Part shown: positions 1 through 8,106 of the stretch, in pieces
Layout of the letters: each line of letters opens with the position of its first letter
Numbering within the stretch: the stretch's first letter is position 1
Source of the DNA: Bombyx mori
Lineage: Eukaryota > Arthropoda > Insecta > Lepidoptera > Bombycidae
Assembly (NCBI RefSeq): GCF_030269925.1
Contig: NC_085116.1
Coordinates: forward strand, 62,001-126,000
Reading direction: 5' to 3'
Length of the DNA: 64,000 nt
Program-made: the position numbers and the translations under genes
Notes under the pieces: model-generated
What the model was told of the DNA's origin: nothing
Seen by the model: only the letters and a program-made list of their open reading frames with translations
Database searches by the model: none

Positions 1-2869
1 TCTGCGTCAGCCGGAAGGTGAGGCATCCGCGGTCGCGGCCCACCCAGTCCGCGAGGACCGGACGGACCGCCTCGACGGTACGGAGGCCGGCCGACGGGTC
101 CGCCAAGCGGCGAGACCACGCCTCCAGCACAGACCGCCGAGATTGGAGCCTCCGCGCTCGAACTACTCCTTCGCCGGGGCGCCCTTCCCCCCTAGAGCGG
201 AGGTCGCTACGCCACCGGTAATCGGCAGCGAGCGCCTCCGCCTCCAGGTCCCAGGGTGGCGCCCCGGCGAGCAAGCACGCCGCCTCGAAGGAGACGGTGC
301 GGTATCCTCGGATCGCCCTGACCGCGATCGCGCGCTGCGGACGTCGCAGCGCCGCGACGTTCTCGCGGGTCAGGGCGTGGCACCATACGGGAGCGCCGTA
401 TAGTGCCATCGACCGCACCACCCCCATGTAGAGGCGGCGCGCCACCTGATCGGGACCCCCGACGTTTGGAAGCAGCCGGCTCAAAGAGCCGGCCGTCGCC
501 ATCAGCCGAGGGCCCAATTTTTCGAAGTGAGCGCGGAAGCTCCACCGACCGTCCAATTCGAGGCCGAGGTACCGAAGACCGGTCACCCCGACCCCGACGC
601 GGACGCCTCCGATCACGAGGTGAGCACCCAGAGGCGGCGCTCGTCCCGGCCCGTGAAACAACAGGGCCTGGGTTTTGTCGAGCGCCACCTCGAGTCCCAG
701 CCGTCGGATCCTTGTGACGACGTGTGCCACGCCTGCGCACGCCAGACGGGCAGACTCCCGGTAGTCCCTCCCCGGAGCCACGACCAACGTGTCGTCGGCG
801 TAACAAATTACGCTCAGCCCGGGGAGGGGACCCCGAATGACGCCCCGCAGGACCCAGTCGTAGCCGATGTTCCACAGCAGGGGGCCCAGGACGGACCCCT
901 GCGGAACACCGCGCTCGACGGGGAAGCGGTACATCGCCCCACCGTGTCCGATGCACTGGATCGACCTGCCCTCGAGGTAGGAGCCGATCAGTCGGCGGAG
1001 GTATGCGGGGACGCCGTGATACTCCAGCGCCCCCGCGATCACCGACCAGGGCAGGGTGTTGAAGGCGTTCCTTACATCTAAGGATAACGCCATCGCCACC
1101 CCGCCCCGGGATACGGCTTCATCGGAGAGGGCCCGCACGCGCAGAATTGCGTCGATAGTCGAGCGGCCCTCTCTGAAGCCGTATTGCTCCGCCGAAAGAT
1201 CGGGACCCGTCTCGGTCAGGTGCCGGACGATGCGGGCCGCGACGATCCTCTCGAGCATCTTGCCCGCTTCGTCCAGCAACACGATGGGGCGATAGCCCGC
1301 GGGTGAGTCCGCGGGGCGCCCGTCCTTCCGCAGAAGGACCAGTCTGCCCGTCTTCCATTTCGACGGGAACCGTCCCGACTCGAGGCACGCTTCGAAAAGC
1401 CCCCCGAGCCGGTCCCCTAGGGCCTCGAAGGCCAAGCTCCAGACCCGGCCGTGAACGCCGTCAGGGCCGGGGGCCGCGTCCTTCGCTCTCATTCTGGACA
1501 CGGCCGCATGGATCTCCGCCCCCGTGATAGGGGGAGGGGGCTCCTCGGCAGCGGGAACGCTGGGGCGACGCGGAGGCGTGCCCCACGTGGCGTCCATCTG
1601 GGGGGGCTCAAAGTCCCCCCCCGCCGCCGGCGGGAAAAGCGCGGAAACTATTTCCCGCAGCTGCCGAGGCTGGAGCCGCTCGGTCACCGGGAGCGCCCAC
1701 GGCTGCAGTTTCCTGCGAACCATCTTGTATGGGCGCCCCCAGGGATCTTCGTCGAGCGACTCCAGGAGAGTCTTCATGCTCTGCTTCTTGGCCTCGCCGA
1801 TGGCCAGCTGCAGCGCCGTCTGCTTTTGACGACAGTCAGCGTGCAGCCGGGCCGCCGTCTCCGCGAACGTAGCGTCGCGACGACGGCGGCGGCGGTGGCG
1901 TGCGCTCCGGCGGCGCGCCCTCACGCACTCCTCGCGGAGTCTTGCGATCTCGGGCGACCACCAGAACGCACCCCCACGTGGTGCTCGGGGGCCGACCCGG
2001 GGCATGGCGGCATCGCAAATGTTTGCCATGGTGCCCCGGAACCAGTCGACCTCCGCATCCACGTCCGCGAGCCGCGCGGGTTTTGGCGCCCACGCAGCAA
2101 CAGCGGCCGCCTCCATCAGCAACTCCTTGTTCATTCGTTTCAAGGCCCACCTGGGGAACGAACGGGGCGCACCTTGCGGGAGCTCCTCCTCACCGCGGGC
2201 GCCCGCGGCTGACGACGACGACAAGGAGGAGGCGGAGAGCTCAAATCGGACGTATCGGTGGTCCGAGAGCGTCTCCGCCCCCTCGAGTACGCGCCAGCCG
2301 CGGGTGCGGCGCACGGCGGACGGGGACGCAAACGTCACGTCCACGTGAGATTCCCCGTTCCACCGCACGCAAGTCGCGACCGTGCCTCTGTTTAGGAGAC
2401 AGAGGCCGGTCGCGATCGCCCACTCCGAAAGAGCCTCGCCTCGCGAATCCGTGCGGGGGGAGCCCCAAGCCGTACACTTGGCATTGAGGTCCCCCGCAAC
2501 GATGACAGGGCGGGACCCGAAGCGGTGCAAGAGCACCTCGAGCCCGCCCAGAAACCGCTCGAACTCGGCGAGGCTCCTGTTCGGAGAAAAGTACGCCCCG
2601 ATCACGACGGTCCCGTCGATCCTAGCCGCGACGTACCCGGGTCCCCTGGCCACCATATCCAAGGGGGGTAACGCCGCGGACTGTCTCAACACAATGGCCA
2701 CGGAGCCGTCCACGTCCCCCATCCAGCAGTCCTGGTCGGTGGGGACGAAGTACGGCTCCGCGGCGACAGCGACGTCGATTGACCACTCCGCCATGGTGTG
2801 GACGAGGAGATCCTGTGCCCTGGCGGAGTGGTTCAAATTGCACTGGAGGAAGCGGTGGACGCAACCCAT
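1..2869 (-). CDS. SART ORF2 endonuclease/reverse transcriptase, E0 (3' end outside window)
   Basis: The reading frame opens at ATG 2867-2869 with MGCVHRFLQSNLNHSARAQ and appears open for about 956 codons to the window edge. It is homologous along its length to the complete 1081-aa ORF2 of E2. It should contain the N-terminal APE-type endonuclease (residues 1-~215) and the reverse transcriptase with YADD; the C-terminal CCHC motif lies beyond the edge. It would nick the TTAGG strand and copy the element RNA by target-primed reverse transcription. The start codon overlaps the ORF1 stop in TAATG, so translation probably depends on ORF1 termination. Whether the missing C-terminus is intact is unknown. 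Confidence 0.85.
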   Translation of the reverse strand, partial: MGCVHRFLQCNLNHSARAQDLLVHTMAEWSIDVAVAAEPYFVPTDQDCWMGDVDGSVAIVLRQSAALPPLDMVARGPGYVAARIDGTVVIGAYFSPNRSLAEFERFLGGLEVLLHRFGSRPVIVAGDLNAKCTAWGSPRTDSRGEALSEWAIATGLCLLNRGTVATCVRWNGESHVDVTFASPSAVRRTRGWRVLEGAETLSDHRYVRFELSASSLSSSSAAGARGEEELPQGAPRSFPRWALKRMNKELLMEAAAVAAWAPKPARLADVDAEVDWFRGTMANICDAAMPRVGPRAPRGGAFWWSPEIARLREECVRARRRSARHRRRRRRDATFAETAARLHADCRQKQTALQLAIGEAKKQSMKTLLESLDEDPWGRPYKMVRRKLQPWALPVTERLQPRQLREIVSALFPPAAGGDFEPPQMDATWGTPPRRPSVPAAEEPPPPITGAEIHAAVSRMRAKDAAPGPDGVHGRVWSLAFEALGDRLGGLFEACLESGRFPSKWKTGRLVLLRKDGRPADSPAGYRPIVLLDEAGKMLERIVAARIVRHLTETGPDLSAEQYGFREGRSTIDAILRVRALSDEAVSRGGVAMALSLDVRNAFNTLPWSVIAGALEYHGVPAYLRRLIGSYLEGRSIQCIGHGGAMYRFPVERGVPQGSVLGPLLWNIGYDWVLRGVIRGPLPGLSVICYADDTLVVAPGRDYRESARLACAGVAHVVTRIRRLGLEVALDKTQALLFHGPGRAPPLGAHLVIGGVRVGVGVTGLRYLGLELDGRWSFRAHFEKLGPRLMATAGSLSRLLPNVGGPDQVARRLYMGVVRSMALYGAPVWCHALTRENVAALRRPQRAIAVRAIRGYRTVSFEAACLLAGAPPWDLEAEALAADYRWRSDLRSRGEGRPGEGVVRARRLQSRRSVLEAWSRRLADPSAGLRTVEAVRPVLADWVGRDRGCLTFRLTQ

Positions 2870-2871
2870 TA
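2867..2871 (-). promoter_or_regulatory. TAATG stop-start overlap between ORF1 and ORF2 (E0)
   Basis: On the sense strand the ORF1 stop TAA and the ORF2 start ATG share one A (TAATG). The same pentanucleotide mediates termination-coupled reinitiation in Bombyx SART1 (established for that element; inferred here). Confidence 0.85.
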
Positions 2872-5226
2872 CGGGGCTACGTCCATCGCTCCCTCGTCTG
2901 TCCCGCCCTGCGGCTCGTCTGGTGCCGCGGCGGGAACTGACTCGCCGGCTGCCCTTGTTGCAGCCGGCTTCTTTTTCTTTCCGCCCCTCCTCGTTTTTGT
3001 AGAGGAGGGGGCGGATTTACACGCCGGGCCCCCGGCCCGGTGGTCGGCCTTCCTTTTGGCCGCGTCGCATAAGACGCAGTGCGGCGCGGCTGTCGTGCAG
3101 GATGCAGCCTTGTGCCCCGGCTGACCGCAGCGGAAGCACAGGTCGCTGCGGTCCACTGTCGAGGGGCACTTGGCGAGGCCGTGGCCGGTGCCGAAGCACC
3201 GAAGACAGCGCCACGGCCTGGCATCCTGCAGCTGCACGTGGGCCACTACCCAGCCCACGCGCAGCCATCCTGGGCTATCTGAAGGCCGACCCTGTGGAGG
3301 GGTGGCCAGGAGGTTCGCCGTTGCGATGGGGCAACGCGCCCACGCCGTCCGGGTACCAGAGTAGGTTGCCCGGAGCTCCCCGACTTTGACGTCGGCGAGG
3401 GCGCAGTTGCCCTGCGACGCGATGGCCGAGGCGACCTCCTCCTTTGTGGCGCACTCGTCGAGGCCCGTGATTTTTACTTCTCCCATCTTCACGGGCCGCG
3501 CGATGCGCACCACCTCGGGGTCCGGCAGGATCTCCCTCAGCCGGGCTGCCAATTTTTCGGCCGCGGCGTTTGTGTTGGGGCCGGGGCACTCTATAAGACG
3601 AGCCCCGTTGGCCGTCTGCCGGACCTTGATGCCCCCCTCCACGCCGAGGGCGTCCACATTCACGCCGCCGCGCGCCTGGGTCATCACCTCGTGGTAGGTG
3701 ATGCCCCGTTCTTTAGCGGCCGGCAGCAGCTCTACGACTACTGCAGCCGACCGCGGGGCGCGCGGCCTCCTTCGTCCAGGTCGGCCCCTCGGCTCCGCTC
3801 GACCCTCTTGGCGGGGAGCGGTGGCCGCAGGGGCGGGCTTGGGGCGCGGCGCGGCAGGCACCGCTACCTTTTTGGGCCCTCGCCGCACCACCGTCGTCCA
3901 GGCCTCATTCATGTTGGCCGGGGCGGGGGGCAGTGGGCGGGGCTGGGGGGTCAGTGCCGGTTTGGCGGCGTTGACGCCCCCCTTCTTCTTGTTACGGCTC
4001 CTGCCGGGCCCCGCCTTCGCAGGTTGGGGCGGGGCAGGAGCGGACGCCGGTTTTTTCGTGGGGGCTGGTTTCGAAGCCCTTGTAGCCGCAGACGTAGAAA
4101 CAGTCACGGCGGGAATCTGCACGGATGTTGCTGTCTTCTTAGGGCCGCTGTATGTTTTTGTAGCGGCCCTGCGGGGTGCTGGCACAGGCACACTTCCCTT
4201 CACCTCGTGAGCGAGGGGCGGTCTCGCACGCTCCACCTTGGAGCTGCGTGCATCCAAGATTAAGAGCCGCCGCCTCAGCTCTTCGGCCTCATCGCCAGGT
4301 TCTGCTGCTTCGGGCAGAGGAAGGACAGGGGCCGAGCTGCGTTGCCGCTCAACGAGGTCGGCAACCATCGTTCGCAACTCGGCCATGTCGACGCGGAGCT
4401 GTCCGTTCTCCGCCCGAAGTTGGCCATTCTCTTTGGCCAGTTGCTCGAGGCGGACGTGCTGCAGGGCCACTTCCTGCCGCAAGCCCGCCGTCTCCGTGGT
4501 TGTGGTGCGGTCTACGACGTCCTGCAGTCTCTCTTCCAGGGTCGCCGCTCCGGATTTTAGTGCCCGCACATAATCGCCTTTAAGTCCTTTAGCCGATTTT
4601 TTGGCTATAGTGGCAACCATCTCCTTGACAATATTGCACGCTCGGAGGGGGTCAGAAGGACCCACCTCCGTTAGGGAGCGCTCCAGTCGCTCGACCTCTC
4701 CCACCTCTGTCCCGTTTTGTGCCTTTCGGCAGGCGGCTCTGGACTGCGCCAAGGAGGCAGCGTCCAGTCCGCGGAAAGAGATTGTGTCGCAATCGGTGGC
4801 AGGCGGCGCCGCAGCAGCCGCCGGCCCTTCCGCCAACGCCATATATTTGGCGCTGGCGGGCTCACCCTCCGAGGAGTCGGACGGAGGAACAGATGCCGGC
4901 TGACGAGCCGACTTCCTCTTCCGCCGAGTCCGCTTTTGCACGCTGTCTGCGAACAGCACTGGCGTCTCCCGCCCACTAGACGCGTCGCCCCTCGCGGAGC
5001 TCCGTGCCGAGTATAGCGAGATTAAGCTTTCGCAGCGCTCTAGGACCACGGTTGGGACTCTGTCCCTTACGCGACCCGTGTTGTCGCCCACTACGTTTTG
5101 GCATTGTTTGCCCCCCCCAGAAACGGTGGGGCAGCGTGCGGCCGATTGCTCGACCGCACGGAGGGATTCTCCCCCCGCGGAGCGGGAGGTACCCTCCTGG
5201 GGTAATAAATCTTTAACAGGTGCCAT
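2869..5226 (-). CDS. SART ORF1 RNA-binding (gag-like) protein, E0
   Basis: 785 aa, starting MAPVKDLLPQEGTSRSAGGE. It has a basic stretch (QKRTRRKRKSARQ) near residue 100 that could be a nuclear signal, a predicted coiled coil around residues 229-295 (LEERLQDVV... through AELRTMVADLVERQ), and a long Ala/Pro/Lys-rich hinge. Three C-terminal zinc knuckles follow: CLRCFGTGHGLAKC, CFRCGQPGHKAASC and a longer CVLC...H...C. Such ORF1 proteins bind element RNA and carry it to the nucleus. The ATG was chosen because the MAxVxxxxPQEGTSRSAGG start is shared by all full-length copies. The N-terminal half differs visibly from E2, E6 and E14 while the C-terminal half is nearly invariant. Confidence 0.9.
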   Translation of the reverse strand: MAPVKDLLPQEGTSRSAGGESLRAVEQSAARCPTVSGGGKQCQNVVGDNTGRVRDRVPTVVLERCESLISLYSARSSARGDASSGRETPVLFADSVQKRTRRKRKSARQPASVPPSDSSEGEPASAKYMALAEGPAAAAAPPATDCDTISFRGLDAASLAQSRAACRKAQNGTEVGEVERLERSLTEVGPSDPLRACNIVKEMVATIAKKSAKGLKGDYVRALKSGAATLEERLQDVVDRTTTTETAGLRQEVALQHVRLEQLAKENGQLRAENGQLRVDMAELRTMVADLVERQRSSAPVLPLPEAAEPGDEAEELRRRLLILDARSSKVERARPPLAHEVKGSVPVPAPRRAATKTYSGPKKTATSVQIPAVTVSTSAATRASKPAPTKKPASAPAPPQPAKAGPGRSRNKKKGGVNAAKPALTPQPRPLPPAPANMNEAWTTVVRRGPKKVAVPAAPRPKPAPAATAPRQEGRAEPRGRPGRRRPRAPRSAAVVVELLPAAKERGITYHEVMTQARGGVNVDALGVEGGIKVRQTANGARLIECPGPNTNAAAEKLAARLREILPDPEVVRIARPVKMGEVKITGLDECATKEEVASAIASQGNCALADVKVGELRATYSGTRTAWARCPIATANLLATPPQGRPSDSPGWLRVGWVVAHVQLQDARPWRCLRCFGTGHGLAKCPSTVDRSDLCFRCGQPGHKAASCTTAAPHCVLCDAAKRKADHRAGGPACKSAPSSTKTRRGGKKKKPAATRAAGESVPAAAPDEPQGGTDEGAMDVAP

Positions 5227-6067
5227 ATTTCATTTTGTCCTTTTTTATTAACCAGGGGTCGGTCCCCTGGGGTCTGGTTGGTACCCTTGGGACTGGACTC
5301 CCTCCAGCCATTCATCCCATCGCCGGGCACCAGAGCTTAGGATTGGGGCATTTTTTAAAGAGGTTTACGTCCTCGCGGCCCCGTGCCTCGCGGCAGCGGC
5401 CCCCGTCCCCCACGCGGTGAGGATTACGGGTTGGCCGGCAGCCCGCCGAGTGCAACGAGCAACACGACAGACCACCGCCCAACGCTCAAACGAGCAACGA
5501 CGACGAAGCCACGCCGGTATACCGGTACCCCCCTCTGGAGGGCGTGCCCCTGTAGCCGAAGCCGGGGACATGGCGACCAGCGGCCGGAAGATGCGTAAGC
5601 AACGCCGGCTCACTTCTCCATCAAAGGGCAGGCCAAAAGTGGCCCACCACCACCCGTGGGTTACGTCCGAAACGGGTCGGACGTGACCCGAAGAAAAAAG
5701 AAAAAGGGGGAAGAAAGGGGAAAAGAGAGGGAGCCCGAGCGTCTCCAGGAGGAACACCCTTCAGCGAGTGAAGGGCGTGGAGAGCCCGCAACTCCCCCTG
5801 CTGGTTTTGGTCCGCGTCATCCGATCTCTTTCGTTGCAAGGCCTAACTAGGCTACCCTACTCCTACACCTAACCTACCTCCCTAACACCTAAGAATCCTT
5901 GCAACGAAAAAGATCGGACGATACCCCTGGGAGTGGGACTGTTCCCAGAGGATCCCGTTATCCGCCACCTACGGACGCGCCCGGTGGAAGTCCAGCAAAA
6001 CTCCCCCACAGACGGAGCCCCCGGCCACGCAGAGTGCGCGCCGGGGGGCCCGCCCAGGTCCCTCGGG
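5227..6067 (-). other. SART 5' UTR, E0 (841 nt)
   Basis: This non-coding stretch between the element 5' end and the ORF1 ATG contains no credible gene. It holds an imperfect 22-nt inverted repeat (arms 5820-5841 and 5897-5918, one mismatch). The 55-nt loop between the arms is rich in CCTAA/CCTAC on the + strand (TTAGG/GTAGG on the sense strand). R1-clade elements normally carry an internal promoter at their 5' end, which is presumed here but not visible as a motif. Confidence 0.75.
5820..5918 (-). repeat. Inverted repeat with telomere-like loop in SART 5' UTR (E0)
   Basis: Arms 5820-5841 and 5897-5918 are 22-nt inverted complements with one mismatch. The loop holds several TTAGG and GTAGG words on the sense strand. 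The same structure recurs at 14309-14407 (E2), 21322-21420 (E3), 37152-37250 (E6) and 57035-57133 (E14) with small substitutions. Confidence 0.8.
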
Positions 6068-6082
6068 AACCTAACCTAACCT
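6068..6082 (-). repeat. Telomeric TTAGG repeats between E0 and E1 (three partial units)
   Basis: The + strand reads aacctaacctaacct, i.e. (TTAGG)n on the minus strand. The last three bases (cct) are shared with E1, so its boundary is uncertain by 3 nt. Confidence 0.85.
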
Positions 6083-7563
6083 CTGCACTCTTACACCCGA
6101 CGTCCGATCCCCTCCGAGGTCAGAACCCGGATGAGGTAGGGGGGCTACCGCGGTCAACACTACAACCAGACGGCGCGGCTCACCCCAAGGACGCCCAGCC
6201 GACGGAGCCTTCGAGGCGAATCGAAGGCTCTGAAACGTCGGCCGTCTCGGTACGGCAGCCCGTCGGGCCGCCCAGACGGTGCCGCTGGTGTCCCGGAATA
6301 CCCCGCTGGACCAGAACCAGCCTGCCGGGTCGGGACGCGATACACCGTCGACCGGTCGCTCTATTCACTCCACGGCAGCGCGCTAGAGTGCTGGTAGCGC
6401 GCCGCGCGGCCTCACCCCCTCAGGTCGCCCCTTGACCTTCACCGGGGGGAGGCCGCCACCTACAGGGGCCGGGACGTACGGGCGTATTCCCGCCTCCGGC
6501 CCCCGGCTCGACGGCGACGGATCGGTGCGGAAAGGGAAGAGCTCTCCCTCTCTCGCTCCGCCGCCTCCTTCTGCGATATGGTGGACTCGCAGAAGTCGAG
6601 CATCGCCTTCCAGGACGCGTCGCTGCCGAGCATCGTAGCCACGACGCGCGGCAGCGAGAGGTCCTCTCCAATGACCGCGACGAGGGCGGCGCGTTGCTCG
6701 TCGAATCCAGAGCAACGCGCCAGCGTGTGTTCCGCTGTGTCTTCCTCGTCGCGGTCCGCGCAGTGGTGGCACTGCGCCGTCGGTTCCCTTCCGGCTATCT
6801 TGTGCAAGTACCGGCCGAAACAACCATGGCCGGTAAGCATCTGCGTTAGCCGGAAGGTGAGGCATCCGCGGTCGCGGCCCACCCAGTCCGCGAGAACCGG
6901 GCGGACCGCCTCGACGGTTCGGAGGCCGGCCGACGGGTCCGCCAAGCGGCGAGACCACGCCTCCAGCACGGACCGCCGAGAGTGGAGCCTCCGCGCTCGA
7001 ACTACACCTTCGCCGGGGCGCCCTTCCCCCCTAGAGCGGAGGTCGCTACGCCACCTGTAATCGGCAGCGAGCGCCTCCGCCTCCAGGTCCCAGGGTGGCG
7101 CCCCGGCGAGCAAGCACGCCGCCTCGAAGGAGACGGTGCGGTATCCTCGGATCGCCCTGACCGCGATCGCACGCTGCGGACGTCGCAGAGCCGCGACGTT
7201 CTTGCGGGTCAGGGCGCGGCACCATACGGGAGCCCCGTATAGTGCCATCGACCGCACCACCCCCATGTAGAGGCGGCGCGCCACCTGATCGGGACCCCCG
7301 ACGTTTGGAAGCAGCCGGCTCAGAGAGCCGGCCGTCGCCATCAGTCGAGGGCCCAACTTCTCAAAGTGAGCGCGGAAGTTCCACCGACTATCCAGTTCGA
7401 GGCCGAGGTACCGAAGACCGGTCACCCCAACCCCGACGCGGACGCCTCCGATCACGAGGTGGGCACCCACAGGCGGCGCTCGTCCCGGCCCGTGAAAAAG
7501 CAGGGCCTGGGTTTTATCGAGCGCCACCTCGAGCCCCAACCGTCGGATCCTAGTGACGACGTG
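6081..7563 (-). mobile_element. SART copy E1, truncated at both ends
   Basis: The 5' end is truncated inside ORF2 at 7563, followed by aacctaacc. The 3' end is also missing: the sequence enters the 3' UTR about 134-137 nt internal to the normal terminus, with no poly(A), directly against TTAGG repeats. Reverse transcription starts at the 3' end, so a missing 3' end points to a later deletion or recombination. Substitutions (for example the GATATGG at 6574-6580) match E9, so both descend from the same source. Confidence 0.88.
6460..7563 (-). pseudogene. SART ORF2 fragment, C-terminal third (E1)
   Basis: About 367 codons, equivalent to residues ~715-1081 of intact ORF2, open to the TAG stop at 6460. 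It retains the region after the RT active site and the C-terminal CCHC motif (CHHC...H...C). The endonuclease and the YADD box are gone, so it cannot be functional. The 5' truncation is the usual product of incomplete reverse transcription. Confidence 0.9.
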
Positions 7564-7572
7564 AACCTAACC
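7564..7572 (-). repeat. Telomeric remnant between E1 and E2
   Basis: The + strand reads aacctaacc (GGTTAGGTT in the SART sense), under two telomere units. Identical 9-nt remnants sit at 14567-14575, 21580-21588, 24245-24253, 25312-25320, 37404-37412, 40316-40324 and 41102-41110. Confidence 0.9.
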
Positions 7573-7592
7573 TTTTTTTTTTTTTTTTTTTT

Positions 7593-8106
7593 CGGGTAGA
7601 GGGCCGAACCTCCTACGAGGTCCCCGCGCAAAAGGGGCGCGCGGGGTATGTGAGACTCAACGATCTGCATGGTGTTGTGAGCAGACCGCGGGCCCAAGGA
7701 TTTTAGAGCCCACCCACTAAACGACTCCTCTGCACTCTTACACCCGACGTCCGATCCCCTCCGAGGTCAGAACCCGGATGAGGTAGGGGGGCTACCGCGG
7801 TCAACACTACAACCAGACGGCGCGGCTCACCCCAAGGACGCCCAGCCGACGGAGCCTTCGAGGCGAATCGAAGGCTCTGAAACGTCGGCCGTCTCGGTAC
7901 GGCAGCCCGTCGGGCCGCCCAGACGGTGCCGCTGGTGTCCCGGAATACCCCGCTGGATCAGAACCAGCCTGCCGGGTCGGGACGCGATACACCGTCGACC
8001 GGTCGCTCTAATCACTCCACGGCAGCGCGCTAGAGTGCTGGTAGCGCGCCGCGCGGCCTCACCCCCTCAGGTCGCCCCTTGACCTTCACCGGGGGGAGGC
8101 CGCCAC
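7593..8106 (-). other. SART 3' UTR (E2, 514 nt)
   Basis: It is 514 nt in every copy with an intact 3' end, and very conserved. It contains a GC hairpin near the 3' end (stem arms 7622-7629 and 7639-7646) and a perfect 10-bp stem with a 6-nt loop (7852-7877). In Bombyx SART1 the 3' UTR is required for recognition by the reverse transcriptase, so these structures are candidates for that role. No gene lies in this stretch. Confidence 0.8.
7852..7877 (-). ncRNA. Perfect 10-bp stem-loop in SART 3' UTR RNA
   Basis: Arms 7852-7861 (gagccttcga) and 7868-7877 (tcgaaggctc) are exact inverted complements around a 6-nt loop (ggcgaa). The structure is repeated without change in the other copies of this family, for example at 14865-14890. 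It is a structural element of the transcript, not an independent RNA gene. Confidence 0.65.

Larger units (their letters stand above)
1..6067 (-). mobile_element. SART-type telomeric non-LTR retrotransposon, copy E0 (cut by window edge)
   Basis: Sense is the minus strand. The 5' end at 6067 reads CCCGAGGG on the sense strand and directly abuts TTAGG repeats (6068-6082). 5' UTR 5227-6067, ORF1 2869-5226 and ORF2 from 2869 leftward are present. The last ~125 ORF2 codons, the 3' UTR and the poly(A) lie outside the window. Compared with E2 the only length difference in ORF2 is one extra GAC codon near 2215, so the frame is kept. Orientation relative to TTAGG and the ORF structure match the SART family; TRAS elements are known to sit in the opposite orientation. 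Confidence 0.93.
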
